This document shows positions 28,092-37,424 of a stretch of 64,000 nt of DNA, piece by piece. Position numbers and translations under genes: made by a program. This stretch comes from Psychrobacter sp. P11F6 (GTDB taxonomy: Bacteria; Pseudomonadota; Gammaproteobacteria; Pseudomonadales; Moraxellaceae): NCBI RefSeq assembly GCF_001435295.1, contig NZ_CM003594.1:2232001-2296000 (forward strand), given 5' to 3'. Numbering within the stretch: position 1 is the first letter of the stretch; every line of letters starts with the position of its first letter. A model generated the notes under the pieces. The model ran no database searches. It was not told the origin of the DNA and saw nothing but the letters and a program-made list of their open reading frames with translations.

Positions 28092-28685
28092 CTATAAAAA
28101 TGAACGATTTTGCATCGCTTGTCCAAGGGTCATGCTATCAAGATATTCAAGCTCGCCGCCCATTGGTACACCTTGTGCCAAACGTGTGACCTTATTAACA
28201 TGACGACTAACCGCTGCGCTGATAAAGTGCGCGGTGGTCTGCCCTTCGACAGTCGTACCAGTCGCCAATATCAACTCTTCAACAGGCTCTTGCTTGACCC
28301 GCCAGACCAGTTGTTCAATATTCAAATCATCAGCGCTAATGCCATCAATCGGCGATAAATGACCACCTAACACAAAGTAGCGGCCACGGTAGCCTGCGGT
28401 TTGTTCGATAGCCATCACGTCTGCTGCGGTCTCAACCACACATAGTAAGGCATCATCACGCCGCGGATCTTGGCACAGCGGACAGATTTGATCATCACTG
28501 AAGCTGTGGCAACGCTGGCATTCGACGATATCACGCATCGCCTCATCAAGCGCTTGGGCAAGTGCCATGCCTTGTGGACGTTTTTTGGTGAGCAAATGCA
28601 GCGCCATACGTTGGGCACTTTTTTGACCCACACCCGGCAAAATACGCAGCTGTTTAACCAGCTGATCAAATTTGGCTGTCAGCAA
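28092..28685 (-). CDS. recR: Recombination protein RecR
   Basis: 197 residues. Helix-hairpin-helix [20 protein letters not shown], a zinc finger [16 protein letters not shown], and a Toprim domain starting [36 protein letters not shown]. It loads RecA with RecFO at gaps. The only sensible start is TTG, with AAGGAAG about eight bases before it; a nearby ATG is out of frame. It lies downstream of ybaB, as in many bacteria, but a terminator hairpin lies between them. Confidence 0.95.
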   Translation of the reverse strand: MLTAKFDQLVKQLRILPGVGQKSAQRMALHLLTKKRPQGMALAQALDEAMRDIVECQRCHSFSDDQICPLCQDPRRDDALLCVVETAADVMAIEQTAGYRGRYFVLGGHLSPIDGISADDLNIEQLVWRVKQEPVEELILATGTTVEGQTTAHFISAAVSRHVNKVTRLAQGVPMGGELEYLDSMTLGQAMQNRSFL

Positions 28686-28727
28686 AGCATCTTCCTTTAT
28701 TTAACTTAATTTATAAATCGTAGCTAT

Positions 28728-28766
28728 AAAAATGGGGTCGTATCGTGTCGATAACAACCCCATTTT
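28728..28766 (-). terminator. Probable terminator between ybaB and recR
   Basis: AAAATGGGGT and ACCCCATTTT pair around a loop, and on the minus strand a T-run (TTTTTAT) follows the stem. It could end part of the ybaB transcripts before recR. Confidence 0.65.
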
Positions 28767-28804
28767 GTCTTTAATATGTCGTGTTTGGCTTAAAAAATAA
28801 CGAC

Positions 28805-29134
28805 TTAGAACATACCTTGCATACCAGGTGGTAGACCCATACCTGAGGTCGCGCCAGCCATGGTTTCTTCGTATAGCGCATCTGCTTGACGAACGGCGTC
28901 ATTGATGGCAGCAGCGATAAGATCTTCGATCATATCTGGCTCATCTTCAAGCAAGCTTGGATCGATGGTTAAACGCTTAACCACATGGCGACCCGTCATG
29001 GTGACTTTTACCAGACCACTGCCCGCTTCAGCTTGTACTTCTTTATTCGCAAGCTCTTTTTTAGCGTTTTCAACGTTTGCTTCGACTTTCTTTTGCATCG
29101 TTTGTGCTTGTTGCATTAATGCTTGAATATTCAT
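28805..29134 (-). CDS. ybaB: YbaB/EbfC nucleoid-associated protein
   Basis: 109 residues. [62 protein letters not shown] is the standard family sequence: an N-terminal coiled coil followed by the small beta domain. It is a dimeric DNA-binding protein. GAGGTAAC precedes the ATG. It is followed by recR, as often seen; dnaX is not directly upstream here. Confidence 0.94.
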   Translation of the reverse strand: MNIQALMQQAQTMQKKVEANVENAKKELANKEVQAEAGSGLVKVTMTGRHVVKRLTIDPSLLEDEPDMIEDLIAAAINDAVRQADALYEETMAGATSGMGLPPGMQGMF

Positions 29135-29180
29135 AGTTACCTCTTTTGTTTTTTAATCATAAATGATTGATATTTTACTA

Positions 29181-29348
29181 GGGCATGTCCTCAATTCAAT
29201 TGATCATATCTAAACGGGCTAAAAATGGCTAAATTTTGCCAAACATCGTTAAATAGCTGGTTAATATCCCGATATTAACCAGCTATTTTCCTCGTTTGAC
29301 GGCAATTTATTTCATTTTTATCACCATTTTTGAAATAAGGACACGCCC
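29181..29348. mobile_element. MITE-like foldback element, copy 1
   Basis: 168 bp flanked by TA on both sides. The ends are inverted: GGGCATGTCCTCAATTCAA on the left, and on the right the complement of GGGCGTGTCCTTATTTCAA. In the middle, two perfect 18-base arms (29251-29268 and 29271-29288, AAATAGCTGGTTAATATC) face each other with a 2-base gap. No coding capacity. It sits between metZ and ybaB. Confidence 0.85.
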
Positions 29349-29384
29349 TAATATAAAGTGCTAACTGCGATTATACCGTTATCT

Positions 29385-30659
29385 TTACAAACTGTCTAAA
29401 CCACGCGCCAAATCTTTGATGATATCTTCTACATCTTCTAAGCCTACTGACAAACGAATAAGACCATCTTTGACGCCCGCTTCTGCGCGCTCTTTTGCAC
29501 TCAAGCGAAAATGAGTGGTGGTTGCAGGATGAGTAATCGTCGTTTTAGCATCACCTAAATTATTAGTGATAGAGACCATTTGGGTCGAGTCAATGACATG
29601 CCACGCGGCAGCTTTTGAATCAGAGCTAGCCGACGGTTTCACTTCAAAACCCATGATAGCACCATAGCCACCTGTCATATGATGTTGACGCGTCGCAAGC
29701 TCATGAGCAGGATGATCACTCAAACCTGAGAAATGTACGGCACTAACATTGGGATGATTGACCAAAAACTCTGCTACTTGATTAGCATTTTGACAATGCG
29801 CTTGCATACGCAGTTTCAGCGTCTCTAACCCTTTGGTAAATACCCATGCGTTAAATGGACTCATACTGATACCGCCTGAGCGTACCACGGTAAACGCCTC
29901 TTGCATGAGCTTATCACTGCCGACCAATGCGCCGCCGAGTACTCGACCCTGACCGTCTAGATACTTAGTTGCAGAATGAATCACCACATCGGCACCCAAA
30001 TCAAGCGGACGCTGCAAAGCTGGGGTAGCAAAGCAATTATCAACGACCAATAAGATATCATTGGCTTTACACAGCTGGCTTAAAAAGCCAATATCACAAA
30101 TCTGTGCCAATGGATTGCTAGGGCTTTCGCAATAAATGACTTTGGTGTTTGGTTGAACGGCGTTTGCCCACGCCTCATTATCGAAGCAATCAACGTAGCT
30201 GACTTCCACACCGAACTTTGCCATATAATTATTAAATAGACCAATCGATGAGCCAAATAATTGATTGGCAGCAAGCAAATGATCGCCCGCTTTCAGATAT
30301 GCCAAGCACATGGTCAAAATCGCGCCCATGCCAGAGGCTGTCGCCACTGCGCGCTCACCGTTTTCAAGCGCTGCCAAACGACGCTCAAAGGTACGCACAC
30401 TTGGATTGGTATGGCGTGAGTACACGTTGCCCGTCTTGTCTCCATTAAAATGTGCCGCGGCATCTGCCGCTGAGGTATACACGTACGAGCTGGTAGTAAA
30501 GATAGCCTCTGAGTGCTCACCCTCATCGGTACGATGTTGCCCTGCCCGTACAGCAATGGTTTGCATACCATAATCGAGATCTAAGTTGAGCGCGTCACTG
30601 CGCCAGTTTGGATCTAATTTATCTACATTTTTATCATCATGGGCTTGCGACTGACTCAT
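29385..30659 (-). CDS. metZ: O-succinylhomoserine sulfhydrylase (Cys/Met metabolism PLP enzyme)
   Basis: 424 residues. Cys/Met PLP family: SSYVYTSAADAAAHFNGDKTGNVYSRHTNPSVRTFERRLAALE, GMGAILTMCLAYLKAGDHLLA, IYCESPSNPLAQICDI, and the PLP lysine in DVVIHSATKYLDGQGRVLGGALVG. The whole is closest in style to MetZ, which makes homocysteine from an acylated homoserine and sulfide. The start MSQSQAHDD at 30659 has GGAAT before it; the frame extends 30 codons further upstream without a credible ribosome-binding site. Cystathionine gamma-synthase is the main alternative. Confidence 0.88.
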   Translation of the reverse strand: MSQSQAHDDKNVDKLDPNWRSDALNLDLDYGMQTIAVRAGQHRTDEGEHSEAIFTTSSYVYTSAADAAAHFNGDKTGNVYSRHTNPSVRTFERRLAALENGERAVATASGMGAILTMCLAYLKAGDHLLAANQLFGSSIGLFNNYMAKFGVEVSYVDCFDNEAWANAVQPNTKVIYCESPSNPLAQICDIGFLSQLCKANDILLVVDNCFATPALQRPLDLGADVVIHSATKYLDGQGRVLGGALVGSDKLMQEAFTVVRSGGISMSPFNAWVFTKGLETLKLRMQAHCQNANQVAEFLVNHPNVSAVHFSGLSDHPAHELATRQHHMTGGYGAIMGFEVKPSASSDSKAAAWHVIDSTQMVSITNNLGDAKTTITHPATTTHFRLSAKERAEAGVKDGLIRLSVGLEDVEDIIKDLARGLDSL

Positions 30660-31018
30660 AAATATTCCGTTGCTTTGATTGGTATTTTGATTGATATAAA
30701 ATGACTGCTTATTCTTCTGATTATTGACCGAATGCATCAGCGTTATCATATCATGTCAACTTATTCCACACAGCTGGTTTCAAGCGATGGCTAAATATTA
30801 TTTTTGAATACACATCTATCTCTTTCTCAATAACAGATGAAAGAGAGACGATAAGTAAATAATGATTGAATAAGTCGCTGAATCTAACAAAAATAACGTA
30901 TTTATAATAGGCATAGATGACGACAGCTGATAAGCTTAGCGGCGATTTAATTTTTGCCTTGGGCGATATTGTTATACGCTTCGTAATCAGTGCTATCATC
31001 GGTAAAATAAACGATGCA

Positions 31019-31081
31019 CTAGCGCATGTCTTTCATTCAATTGATAGTCTTTTTAATGGACTAAAAATGAGGACATGCCCT
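31019..31081. repeat. Short degenerate MITE-like element, copy 2
   Basis: GCGCATGTCTTTCATT on the left and the complement of GGGCATGTCCTCATT on the right enclose about 30 bases. The inner stretch TTCAATTGAT and GGACTAAAAATG match the left arm of copy 1, so this is a shrunken relative. It lies about 60 bp before the PLD-family gene, in an otherwise empty 480-bp gap. Confidence 0.65.
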
Positions 31082-31138
31082 CACGCTTACTTTCTAACAA
31101 ATACTTCTTTATGTAAGGCTCACTAAGGTAATTCATTT

Positions 31139-32779
31139 ATGTCGATGTTCAGTATAGAACCAAGCAACTTATCGTTGAGTCTAACACTCGGACTAACCTT
31201 AGGTCTTAGTGGATGTCAGGTTTTGCCAAAACAGCCACACTTACCTGAGAGCCAAGCATTATCAGCACGAGTACATGACTTATATCAGCAAGAAGACAAT
31301 CAAGAAACTGGACAAAGTGACACAGTAGCAACCAATGACGTTGATTTGGTAGCATCGATTAGCGAGCAGAATGATATTCACCCAGATTTATCTGGCTACC
31401 ACCCCATTGTAACTGGTGCCAATGCTTTTGCTTCTCGCAGCATATTAACGGACATGTCCACACGTAATATCGATGCGCAGTATTATATTTGGCATAATGA
31501 CCAAGCTGGTCAGCTACTATTGAAAGATCTGTGGGAAGCGGCTGAACGCGGCATCATTGTACGCTTACTATTAGATGATTTTAATAATGATGCCACTTTC
31601 GATCAGCATTTATTACGTTTTTCCAGTCATCCGAATATCGCGGTACGAATCATCAATCCGCTGATGCACCGTAAGTTTCAAACATTAAACTACGTCACAG
31701 GTCTGCCACGTATCAATCGCCGCATGCATAATAAAAGCATGACTTTTGATAAGCAGATTACCATCATTGGGGGACGTAATATTGGCAATGAATATTTAAG
31801 CAATGACCAAAATAGTCAATTTGCGGATTTGGATGTTTTACTCATCGGTAAAGTCGTCGCAGATATTGACAACAGTTTTTCAAGCTATTGGTCGTCGCCT
31901 TTGTCATTTGACATCGAAACGCTAGTGAAACCTGACAACAATACAGCGCCTGATTTCCTAGCGGCACTGGACAAGCTCGGTCAGGACGAAAAAGGTAGCG
32001 ACAATCATTTGACGGTGTATAAAGAAGCGCTAGAAGAGTCAACGATAGACAGTGACTTGGTCAATAAACGCGTGCCTTTTCGCTGGACAGACATGCAGTT
32101 TTTGAGTGATGATGTGGGCAAGCTGACTAAAACGGTACCAGCGGATACCAATTTGGTGCATCAATTGCGTACCTTATTAGGCAGCCCAACCAAAAAGCTA
32201 ACCATCATTTCTTCTTATTTTGTACCCACCAAAGATGGTGTCAATACTTTAGTGCAATTGGCTGAAGCTGGTATCGAGATTAAGATTTTGACCAATTCAT
32301 TTGATGCGACCGACGTGACTGCTGTGCATTCTGGCTATAGTCAATGGCGACCTAACTTGCTGCGCGCTGGTGTCAAAATCTACGAGCTAAAATCCACTGC
32401 CTCTGAAGAAAAACGCGAAAACAAGCTTTGGAAAGCTCGTAGTCAATCCTCAACCAGTTTACATGCAAAAACGTTTGCCGTTGATGACTATCAAGTATTC
32501 ATTGGCTCCTATAATGTCGACCCTCGCTCTGCCAATATCAATACAGAAATGGGTGTGATCATCAATGATGATGAGCTGGCAAAACAATTGCATGGTGCGC
32601 TGAGCGATGACCTGCTAAACCAAGCTTATGAAGTCAAACTATCAGATAATGGTAAGCTACAGTGGCATACTATGGAAGACGATAAAAAAGTGGTTTACGA
32701 TTCAGAGCCACGCGTCGATATCAGCGATCATGTCTGGCTGACCATCATGTCATGGCTACCTATTGATTGGTTACTATAG
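31139..32779 (+). CDS. Phospholipase D family lipoprotein (cardiolipin-synthase-like)
   Basis: 546 residues. N-terminal signal with lipobox GLSGC, so probably lipid-anchored. Two HKD motifs: HNKSMTFDKQITIIGGRNIGNEY (about residue 197) and HAKTFAVDDYQVFIGSYNVDPRS (about residue 442), the paired catalytic sites of the PLD superfamily. Family members transfer or hydrolyse phosphatidyl groups; substrate not established. AAGGTAATTC precedes the ATG. Two further patterns, AQYYIWHNDQAGQLLLKDLWEAAERGIIVRLLLDD and YFVPTKDGVNTLVQLAEAGIEIKILTNS, are typical of the YmdC/ClsC-like branch. Confidence 0.9.
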   Translation: MSMFSIEPSNLSLSLTLGLTLGLSGCQVLPKQPHLPESQALSARVHDLYQQEDNQETGQSDTVATNDVDLVASISEQNDIHPDLSGYHPIVTGANAFASRSILTDMSTRNIDAQYYIWHNDQAGQLLLKDLWEAAERGIIVRLLLDDFNNDATFDQHLLRFSSHPNIAVRIINPLMHRKFQTLNYVTGLPRINRRMHNKSMTFDKQITIIGGRNIGNEYLSNDQNSQFADLDVLLIGKVVADIDNSFSSYWSSPLSFDIETLVKPDNNTAPDFLAALDKLGQDEKGSDNHLTVYKEALEESTIDSDLVNKRVPFRWTDMQFLSDDVGKLTKTVPADTNLVHQLRTLLGSPTKKLTIISSYFVPTKDGVNTLVQLAEAGIEIKILTNSFDATDVTAVHSGYSQWRPNLLRAGVKIYELKSTASEEKRENKLWKARSQSSTSLHAKTFAVDDYQVFIGSYNVDPRSANINTEMGVIINDDELAKQLHGALSDDLLNQAYEVKLSDNGKLQWHTMEDDKKVVYDSEPRVDISDHVWLTIMSWLPIDWLL

Positions 32780-32860
32780 CTGCCACCATCAAAAATACTC
32801 TAAAACCTGGTCATATGTACATAATAACAGCGTTATCGAGTGATTCTTTTGCCCATTTTT

Positions 32861-32907
32861 TTTAGTTTGAGCACTTTTTAGTTTGAGCACTTTTCATTCA
32901 AGTGCTC
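32861..32907. repeat. 16-base direct repeat plus hairpin
   Basis: TTTAGTTTGAGCAC occurs at 32861 and again at 32877. The second copy runs into a hairpin GAGCACTT...AAGTGCTC (32885-32907). It could be a weak terminator for the PLD gene; the T-run expected of one is missing. Confidence 0.55.
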
Positions 32908-33068
32908 TTAATGCCGATGCTTGTTGCTCAATAAATTTTAGCTCAAACGTCTTTATTTTTTCGGCAAATCATTATTTTTCATATTGATTTGTCGTTTTTT
33001 ATTATAGCCGGTTATCCAGATAATAATCGGCTTAACGAATACTATTATATGTGGATGCGCGACCTATT

Positions 33069-34370
33069 ATGCCTTCTCGTTCTCAATATGCAATGATGTC
33101 TTCTAAAGACAGAAACACCGTACTGTTTATCTGCTTTAGCAGCGCAGTCGCGTTTTTTGATTTTTTGATTTATTTATATCTAGCAGATATCATGGCGACC
33201 GCTTTTTTCCCTGCTAATATCGACCCAGCTATTACAAAGGTGCAAGGGCTTGGTCTATTTGCAATTGGCTATTTGGCACGCCCACTTGGCGGTATCATCT
33301 TTGGTCGTTATGGTGATATCAAAGGCCGAAAACCCATACTATTGATTAGTATATTAGTGACGGCGGTCAGCTTGTTGGCGATGGCATGCTTACCGACCTA
33401 TGGGCAATGGGGGTTGATTGCACCAACCTTATTTATAGTCTTGAGGCTGATACAAGGCATGGCATTTGGTCTTTATGTGCCACTCGCTTGGGTTTTTGTG
33501 GCAGAGCATGTACCGCGCCAATATTCGTCAGTATCTTGTAGCTATGTCACCGCCAGTTTTTATGTAGGCGTGCTGTTTTCTAATGCCTTTTTTCTTTGGT
33601 TAACCAATTCTATGACGACTGAGCAATTGGCTAATTACGGCTGGCGCTTGCCATTTTTCATCGCGGCTATTCTGAGTTTATTGCCATTACTGGCGTGGCG
33701 ATGGATAGATGAGTCACCCTTTTTTCTGGAAATGAAAAACTCAAAACCAAGCGATTATGTTGCCAAACCCTTTAATTTACTCTTTAAGCATTGCAAACAT
33801 TCGCTATTTATCGGCATGGTTCTCACGCTTATTGTTTCTAGCATCACGACCGTTGTTGTGCTGTTGCTACCCGATTTGATTGAATTACGTTTTACCTTAG
33901 ACAGCGATTTATTTGGATTCTCACACAGTCTGGGTATTGTGTTCATGGTTTTTGGTTGTATTTTTTATGGGATAATATCCAACCATCAAAACTTCGGTAA
34001 GATTCTGACAGTTGGCTCTATTCTTTTAATCGCTCAGATGTTTGCCTTTTTCTACCATCTGCAAGCCAGCGGTGACTACATCCTCATTATGTATGCGCTT
34101 TTAGGCTTTTGTGCTGGCATCGTTGGGATGATACCTGCCATCCTTGTACAGTTATTTCCGACCAATGTAAGACTAACAGGAATGGCTTTTTGTTATAATA
34201 TCGCCTACGGTATTGTTGGAGTGCTTGTGCCTTTTGGACTGGGTTATGCCACTTTGTATGTGAGTTTCTCACCAGCGCTCTACATTGCATTTATCGGTTT
34301 TATCGGCATAATAATGGGTATTTATTTTTATAATTTGCCTGAATTCAAAAAAATCGACCACATTATTTAG
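33069..34370 (+). CDS. MFS transporter, metabolite:H+ symporter type
   Basis: About 433 residues with twelve predicted membrane segments. AVAFFDFLIYLYLADIMATAFFP, RPLGGIIFGRYGDIKGRKPILL (the MFS loop 2-3 motif G-R-x-GDxxGRK) and LFIVLRLIQGMAFGLYVPLAWVFVAEH are typical of the MHS branch (proline/betaine, citrate, alpha-ketoglutarate or shikimate transporters). The substrate cannot be told. A GTG at 33051 is an alternative start. Confidence 0.85.
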   Translation: MPSRSQYAMMSSKDRNTVLFICFSSAVAFFDFLIYLYLADIMATAFFPANIDPAITKVQGLGLFAIGYLARPLGGIIFGRYGDIKGRKPILLISILVTAVSLLAMACLPTYGQWGLIAPTLFIVLRLIQGMAFGLYVPLAWVFVAEHVPRQYSSVSCSYVTASFYVGVLFSNAFFLWLTNSMTTEQLANYGWRLPFFIAAILSLLPLLAWRWIDESPFFLEMKNSKPSDYVAKPFNLLFKHCKHSLFIGMVLTLIVSSITTVVVLLLPDLIELRFTLDSDLFGFSHSLGIVFMVFGCIFYGIISNHQNFGKILTVGSILLIAQMFAFFYHLQASGDYILIMYALLGFCAGIVGMIPAILVQLFPTNVRLTGMAFCYNIAYGIVGVLVPFGLGYATLYVSFSPALYIAFIGFIGIIMGIYFYNLPEFKKIDHII

Positions 34371-34414
34371 TTAATAGCTGCCTATTATCTGCTTAACGAT
34401 TGAAATTAAAAATT

Positions 34415-34448
34415 AAGGTGCAATCGTATGTCTCATACATTGCACCTT
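34415..34448 (+). terminator. Possible terminator after the MFS gene
   Basis: AAGGTGCAAT-GTATG and CATAC-ATTGCACCTT form a strong hairpin with a 3-base loop, 45 bp after the MFS stop. Only a weak T-run follows. Confidence 0.55.
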
Positions 34449-34495
34449 GTTCATTTATTTAAGACACCAATATTAAAATATTAAGGCTCAAAACC

Positions 34496-35467
34496 ATGGT
34501 TGATATGACCAACAAACGTCTTTCCGTTGCACCCATGATCGACTGGACAACGACGGATTATCGTTATTTTGCTCGGCTTTTTAATCCGCATGTTTATTTG
34601 TACACCGAGATGATCAGTACGGGCGCGCTGATACATGGCAATCGAGCACGGCATCTGCGCTTTGATACGCTTGAGCATCCGCTTGTACTACAGCTGGGCG
34701 GCGCAGATATTAGCGAGATGACGCAATGTGCTGAATTTGCGCAGCAGCATGGTTATAGTGAGGTCAATATCAATGTTGGTTGTCCCTCTGATCGCGTACA
34801 GCATAATAAGATTGGTGCTTGCCTCATGGCAGAGCCGCACACGGTTGCCGATTTGGTTAAGCACATGCAAGCGGCGGTCGATATCCCAGTAACCGTCAAG
34901 CATCGTATTGGTATTGATGATTTTGACAGTTATGAGTTTATGGTAGATTTTGTAGAAAAAGTGGCAGCAGCGGGTTGTACACGCTTTATTGTCCATGCAC
35001 GTACTGCATGGCTACAAGGGCTTAGCCCCAAGCAAAATCGCGAGATACCACCGCTACGTTATGAGGATGTCTATCGTCTCAAACAAGATTTTCCACAGCT
35101 TGATATCGAGATTAATGGCGGCATCGATACCGTTAAAGACATCGAAGCACATTTGCAACATGTGGATGGCGTGATGATTGGTCGCGCGTTTTATCACAAC
35201 CCTTACCTATTAGCAGAAACCAATAGCTTATGGAACGAACCAGCACCTAAGCGCTCAGATATTCTAGCGCAGCTGTATCCGTATATGGAGGCGCAGATTG
35301 CTAAAGGTGAAGCACTGCCAACGATGACAAGACATTATTTAGGGCTGTTTCAAGGACTGACGGGTGCGCGCAAATGGCGACAGGCGTTAAGTGGCAAACC
35401 TCAGCTAACAATCGATGATATTAAACGGGCAGCGGATGAGGTGTTACTACTAAATCCTGATGCTTAA
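34496..35467 (+). CDS. dusA: tRNA-dihydrouridine synthase A
   Basis: 323 residues. FMN enzyme that reduces uridines 20/20a in the tRNA D-loop. Signatures: RLSVAPMIDWTTTDYRYFARLF, YTEMISTGALIHG, EVNINVGCPSDRVQHNKIGACLMAEP (catalytic Cys), VKHRIGIDD, and the DusA-specific HARTAWLQGLSPKQNREIPPLRY. Length and order are standard for DusA. Confidence 0.95.
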   Translation: MVDMTNKRLSVAPMIDWTTTDYRYFARLFNPHVYLYTEMISTGALIHGNRARHLRFDTLEHPLVLQLGGADISEMTQCAEFAQQHGYSEVNINVGCPSDRVQHNKIGACLMAEPHTVADLVKHMQAAVDIPVTVKHRIGIDDFDSYEFMVDFVEKVAAAGCTRFIVHARTAWLQGLSPKQNREIPPLRYEDVYRLKQDFPQLDIEINGGIDTVKDIEAHLQHVDGVMIGRAFYHNPYLLAETNSLWNEPAPKRSDILAQLYPYMEAQIAKGEALPTMTRHYLGLFQGLTGARKWRQALSGKPQLTIDDIKRAADEVLLLNPDA

Positions 35468-35532
35468 GAAAATTCATCATTATGATGACAGCTATAAAAG
35501 TGTAATAATAACGCCGAAATACCATTATTTAT

Positions 35533-36321
35533 TTAGGCGGTTTGCGCAATATATTGCCACATCGCCGCCCCATTATTCACGATATGCAATAATATCGGCA
35601 GCAACAGCGAGCCTGACTTGATACGCGCGTAGCAAAATATCAATGCCAGTACCACGATGGTACTGATTTCATAAATACCATACTGCACATGGATCACCGC
35701 AAATATCAAGCTGGTGACGACACTTGCTACGATCGCCCCTCGATGCTTTGAATAAGTTGACGAGGTAAATTGCTCTGCGATCGCTGACCATAATAGACCA
35801 CGAAATATCAGCTCTTCATAGATTGGCGCAACAATGACCATTGCAAATATCAACAGCCATACTGAGCTGACAGACTGATATAAAGGGTCAACGAAGAGCA
35901 GTGGCGATTTATCAAGTAAATAAGTCAATGCCTGACTGCCAATCATAAATATCAATAGCAGCCCAAGCAATCCCATACCCACCGCAAATGAGAACGGCTT
36001 TAGCGCTAAATACTGCCCACTATCGCCGCCTCTTACACGGATCACTAAAAGGCTAATAGCAATCAATAGCACGCAGCCTATGATAATAGAGAGGCTGACC
36101 ACGGTGCCATCGTTACTACCAAAAAAGAAGATATCAGCCATGGTTGAATTTTTAGAAGCCGGTAATACTAGCTTGCCAGCGATATATACGCCTAGCAGCT
36201 GACTGATAAAAAATGCCATCAGTATACCAATAGTCAGTAGCAATACACCCAATCGTGAAAATAGCGGCGTGCGCTTAGGCAGTGTATTAAGATTGTGCGA
36301 ACCAGTAGCATTTTTTAGCAT
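35533..36321 (-). CDS. CPBP family intramembrane metalloprotease
   Basis: About 262 residues, seven or eight membrane segments. Abi/CAAX-protease motifs: EELIFRGLLWSA (EExxxR), FAVIHVQYG (FxxxH), and HIVNNGAAMW (HxxxN). Bacterial members are glutamic-type intramembrane proteases; partners unknown. The start is uncertain: ATG 36321, or TTG at 36336. It converges on dusA. Confidence 0.85.
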   Translation of the reverse strand: MLKNATGSHNLNTLPKRTPLFSRLGVLLLTIGILMAFFISQLLGVYIAGKLVLPASKNSTMADIFFFGSNDGTVVSLSIIIGCVLLIAISLLVIRVRGGDSGQYLALKPFSFAVGMGLLGLLLIFMIGSQALTYLLDKSPLLFVDPLYQSVSSVWLLIFAMVIVAPIYEELIFRGLLWSAIAEQFTSSTYSKHRGAIVASVVTSLIFAVIHVQYGIYEISTIVVLALIFCYARIKSGSLLLPILLHIVNNGAAMWQYIAQTA

Positions 36322-36398
36322 AAAGTCATTACTCAAACGGATATTTTGTCAGATCGCATCTAGCATAAGCAATAATGAGCAGAAATAGTCATCAGCGA

Positions 36399-37289
36399 TT
36401 ATGTTGGTAGTTGCTGCTCAATCAATGATAATACTTGCTGAGAGACCGACTCTGGATACTCAAGTGGGAACATATGACCACCGACATGGGTCTCATAAGG
36501 AATATCCAAACGCGACTTTATTTGTTGCGGAAATCGGCGTTTTAAAAAGATACTGTCTTGACCGATAATCAAAGTAACAGGCGGCTTTGGTCCATGATTT
36601 GGTGCCAGCCAATACCAAGATGGATTGGTGCGAAAGACAGCGACCTCACTGGCTTTCGGAATCGCCAATGTCACTTTGCCATCCGCACGTTCGTGTAGCC
36701 CATGCTCGATATAGCCTTGAAAACTACGTTCATCGAAGTTTTTGAAAAAGCCTTTATGCCGCATCTTATCGTACGCATCTGCGCGGCTCTCCCAGACATC
36801 ACGGCGATGCTTAGACACGCCAGCTGGTGACAATTTATCCATCAGGCGGTTATTCATCATCGGCAATCTATCCGCCGTCTTTGCCAAATGCCATAGCAAG
36901 CTCACTTTGCCATAAATCCAAGGCGGATCCATGAGTACCGCTTGGGCAAAGTGCTGCGGCGCACGATACAATGCCTGCAAGGTACACATCGCACCAAGCG
37001 AATGACCCACTGCCACTACTTGCGACACGCCATGCTTCTCACAGGTATTTTTGACACTATCAATAATCTGCTGTGTAAGGCTGCGCCAATGATCATCGAC
37101 TGGATAATCAGGCGTTGCACCCAGCATGGCAATATATTCAATAGTAAAAAATTCTGCTAACTTCTCAAAAAATGGTTGATAAACCGCACTTGGCATCCCA
37201 TTAGCATGAGCAAAATGCAGGACAGGTTTGTTGGTTATTGTAGAGACAGGTAAAGCAGTAAAAGTTGGCAAATTAATTTCATCACTCAT
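36399..37289 (-). CDS. Alpha/beta hydrolase
   Basis: 296 residues. LHFAHANGMPSAVYQPFFEKL is the oxyanion region, AVGHSLGAMCTLQAL the nucleophile elbow, ILVDPPW-like VLMDPPWIYG a conserved strand, and HVGGHMFPLEYP holds the likely catalytic His. Substrate unknown. I chose the ATG at 37289 with GAGAGCTTG before it, although the frame is open for 17 more codons upstream. Confidence 0.85.
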   Translation of the reverse strand: MSDEINLPTFTALPVSTITNKPVLHFAHANGMPSAVYQPFFEKLAEFFTIEYIAMLGATPDYPVDDHWRSLTQQIIDSVKNTCEKHGVSQVVAVGHSLGAMCTLQALYRAPQHFAQAVLMDPPWIYGKVSLLWHLAKTADRLPMMNNRLMDKLSPAGVSKHRRDVWESRADAYDKMRHKGFFKNFDERSFQGYIEHGLHERADGKVTLAIPKASEVAVFRTNPSWYWLAPNHGPKPPVTLIIGQDSIFLKRRFPQQIKSRLDIPYETHVGGHMFPLEYPESVSQQVLSLIEQQLPT

Positions 37290-37359
37290 GACAAGCTCTC
37301 TTCGATTTAAGTCGCTATTTAGGGTATTTTTTATAATCATTGAATCTCATATACAATTA

Positions 37360-37387
37360 AGGCTGAGCATAATCATACGCTCAGCCT
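37360..37387 (-). terminator. Probable terminator after sppA
   Basis: AGGCTGAGC and GCTCAGCCT pair perfectly around a 10-base loop; on the minus strand the stem is followed by TTAATTGTAT. It lies about 40 bp after the sppA stop. Confidence 0.6.
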
Positions 37388-37424
37388 CAACAATCATACA
37401 CAGTAAATCTCAAACATAAAACGC

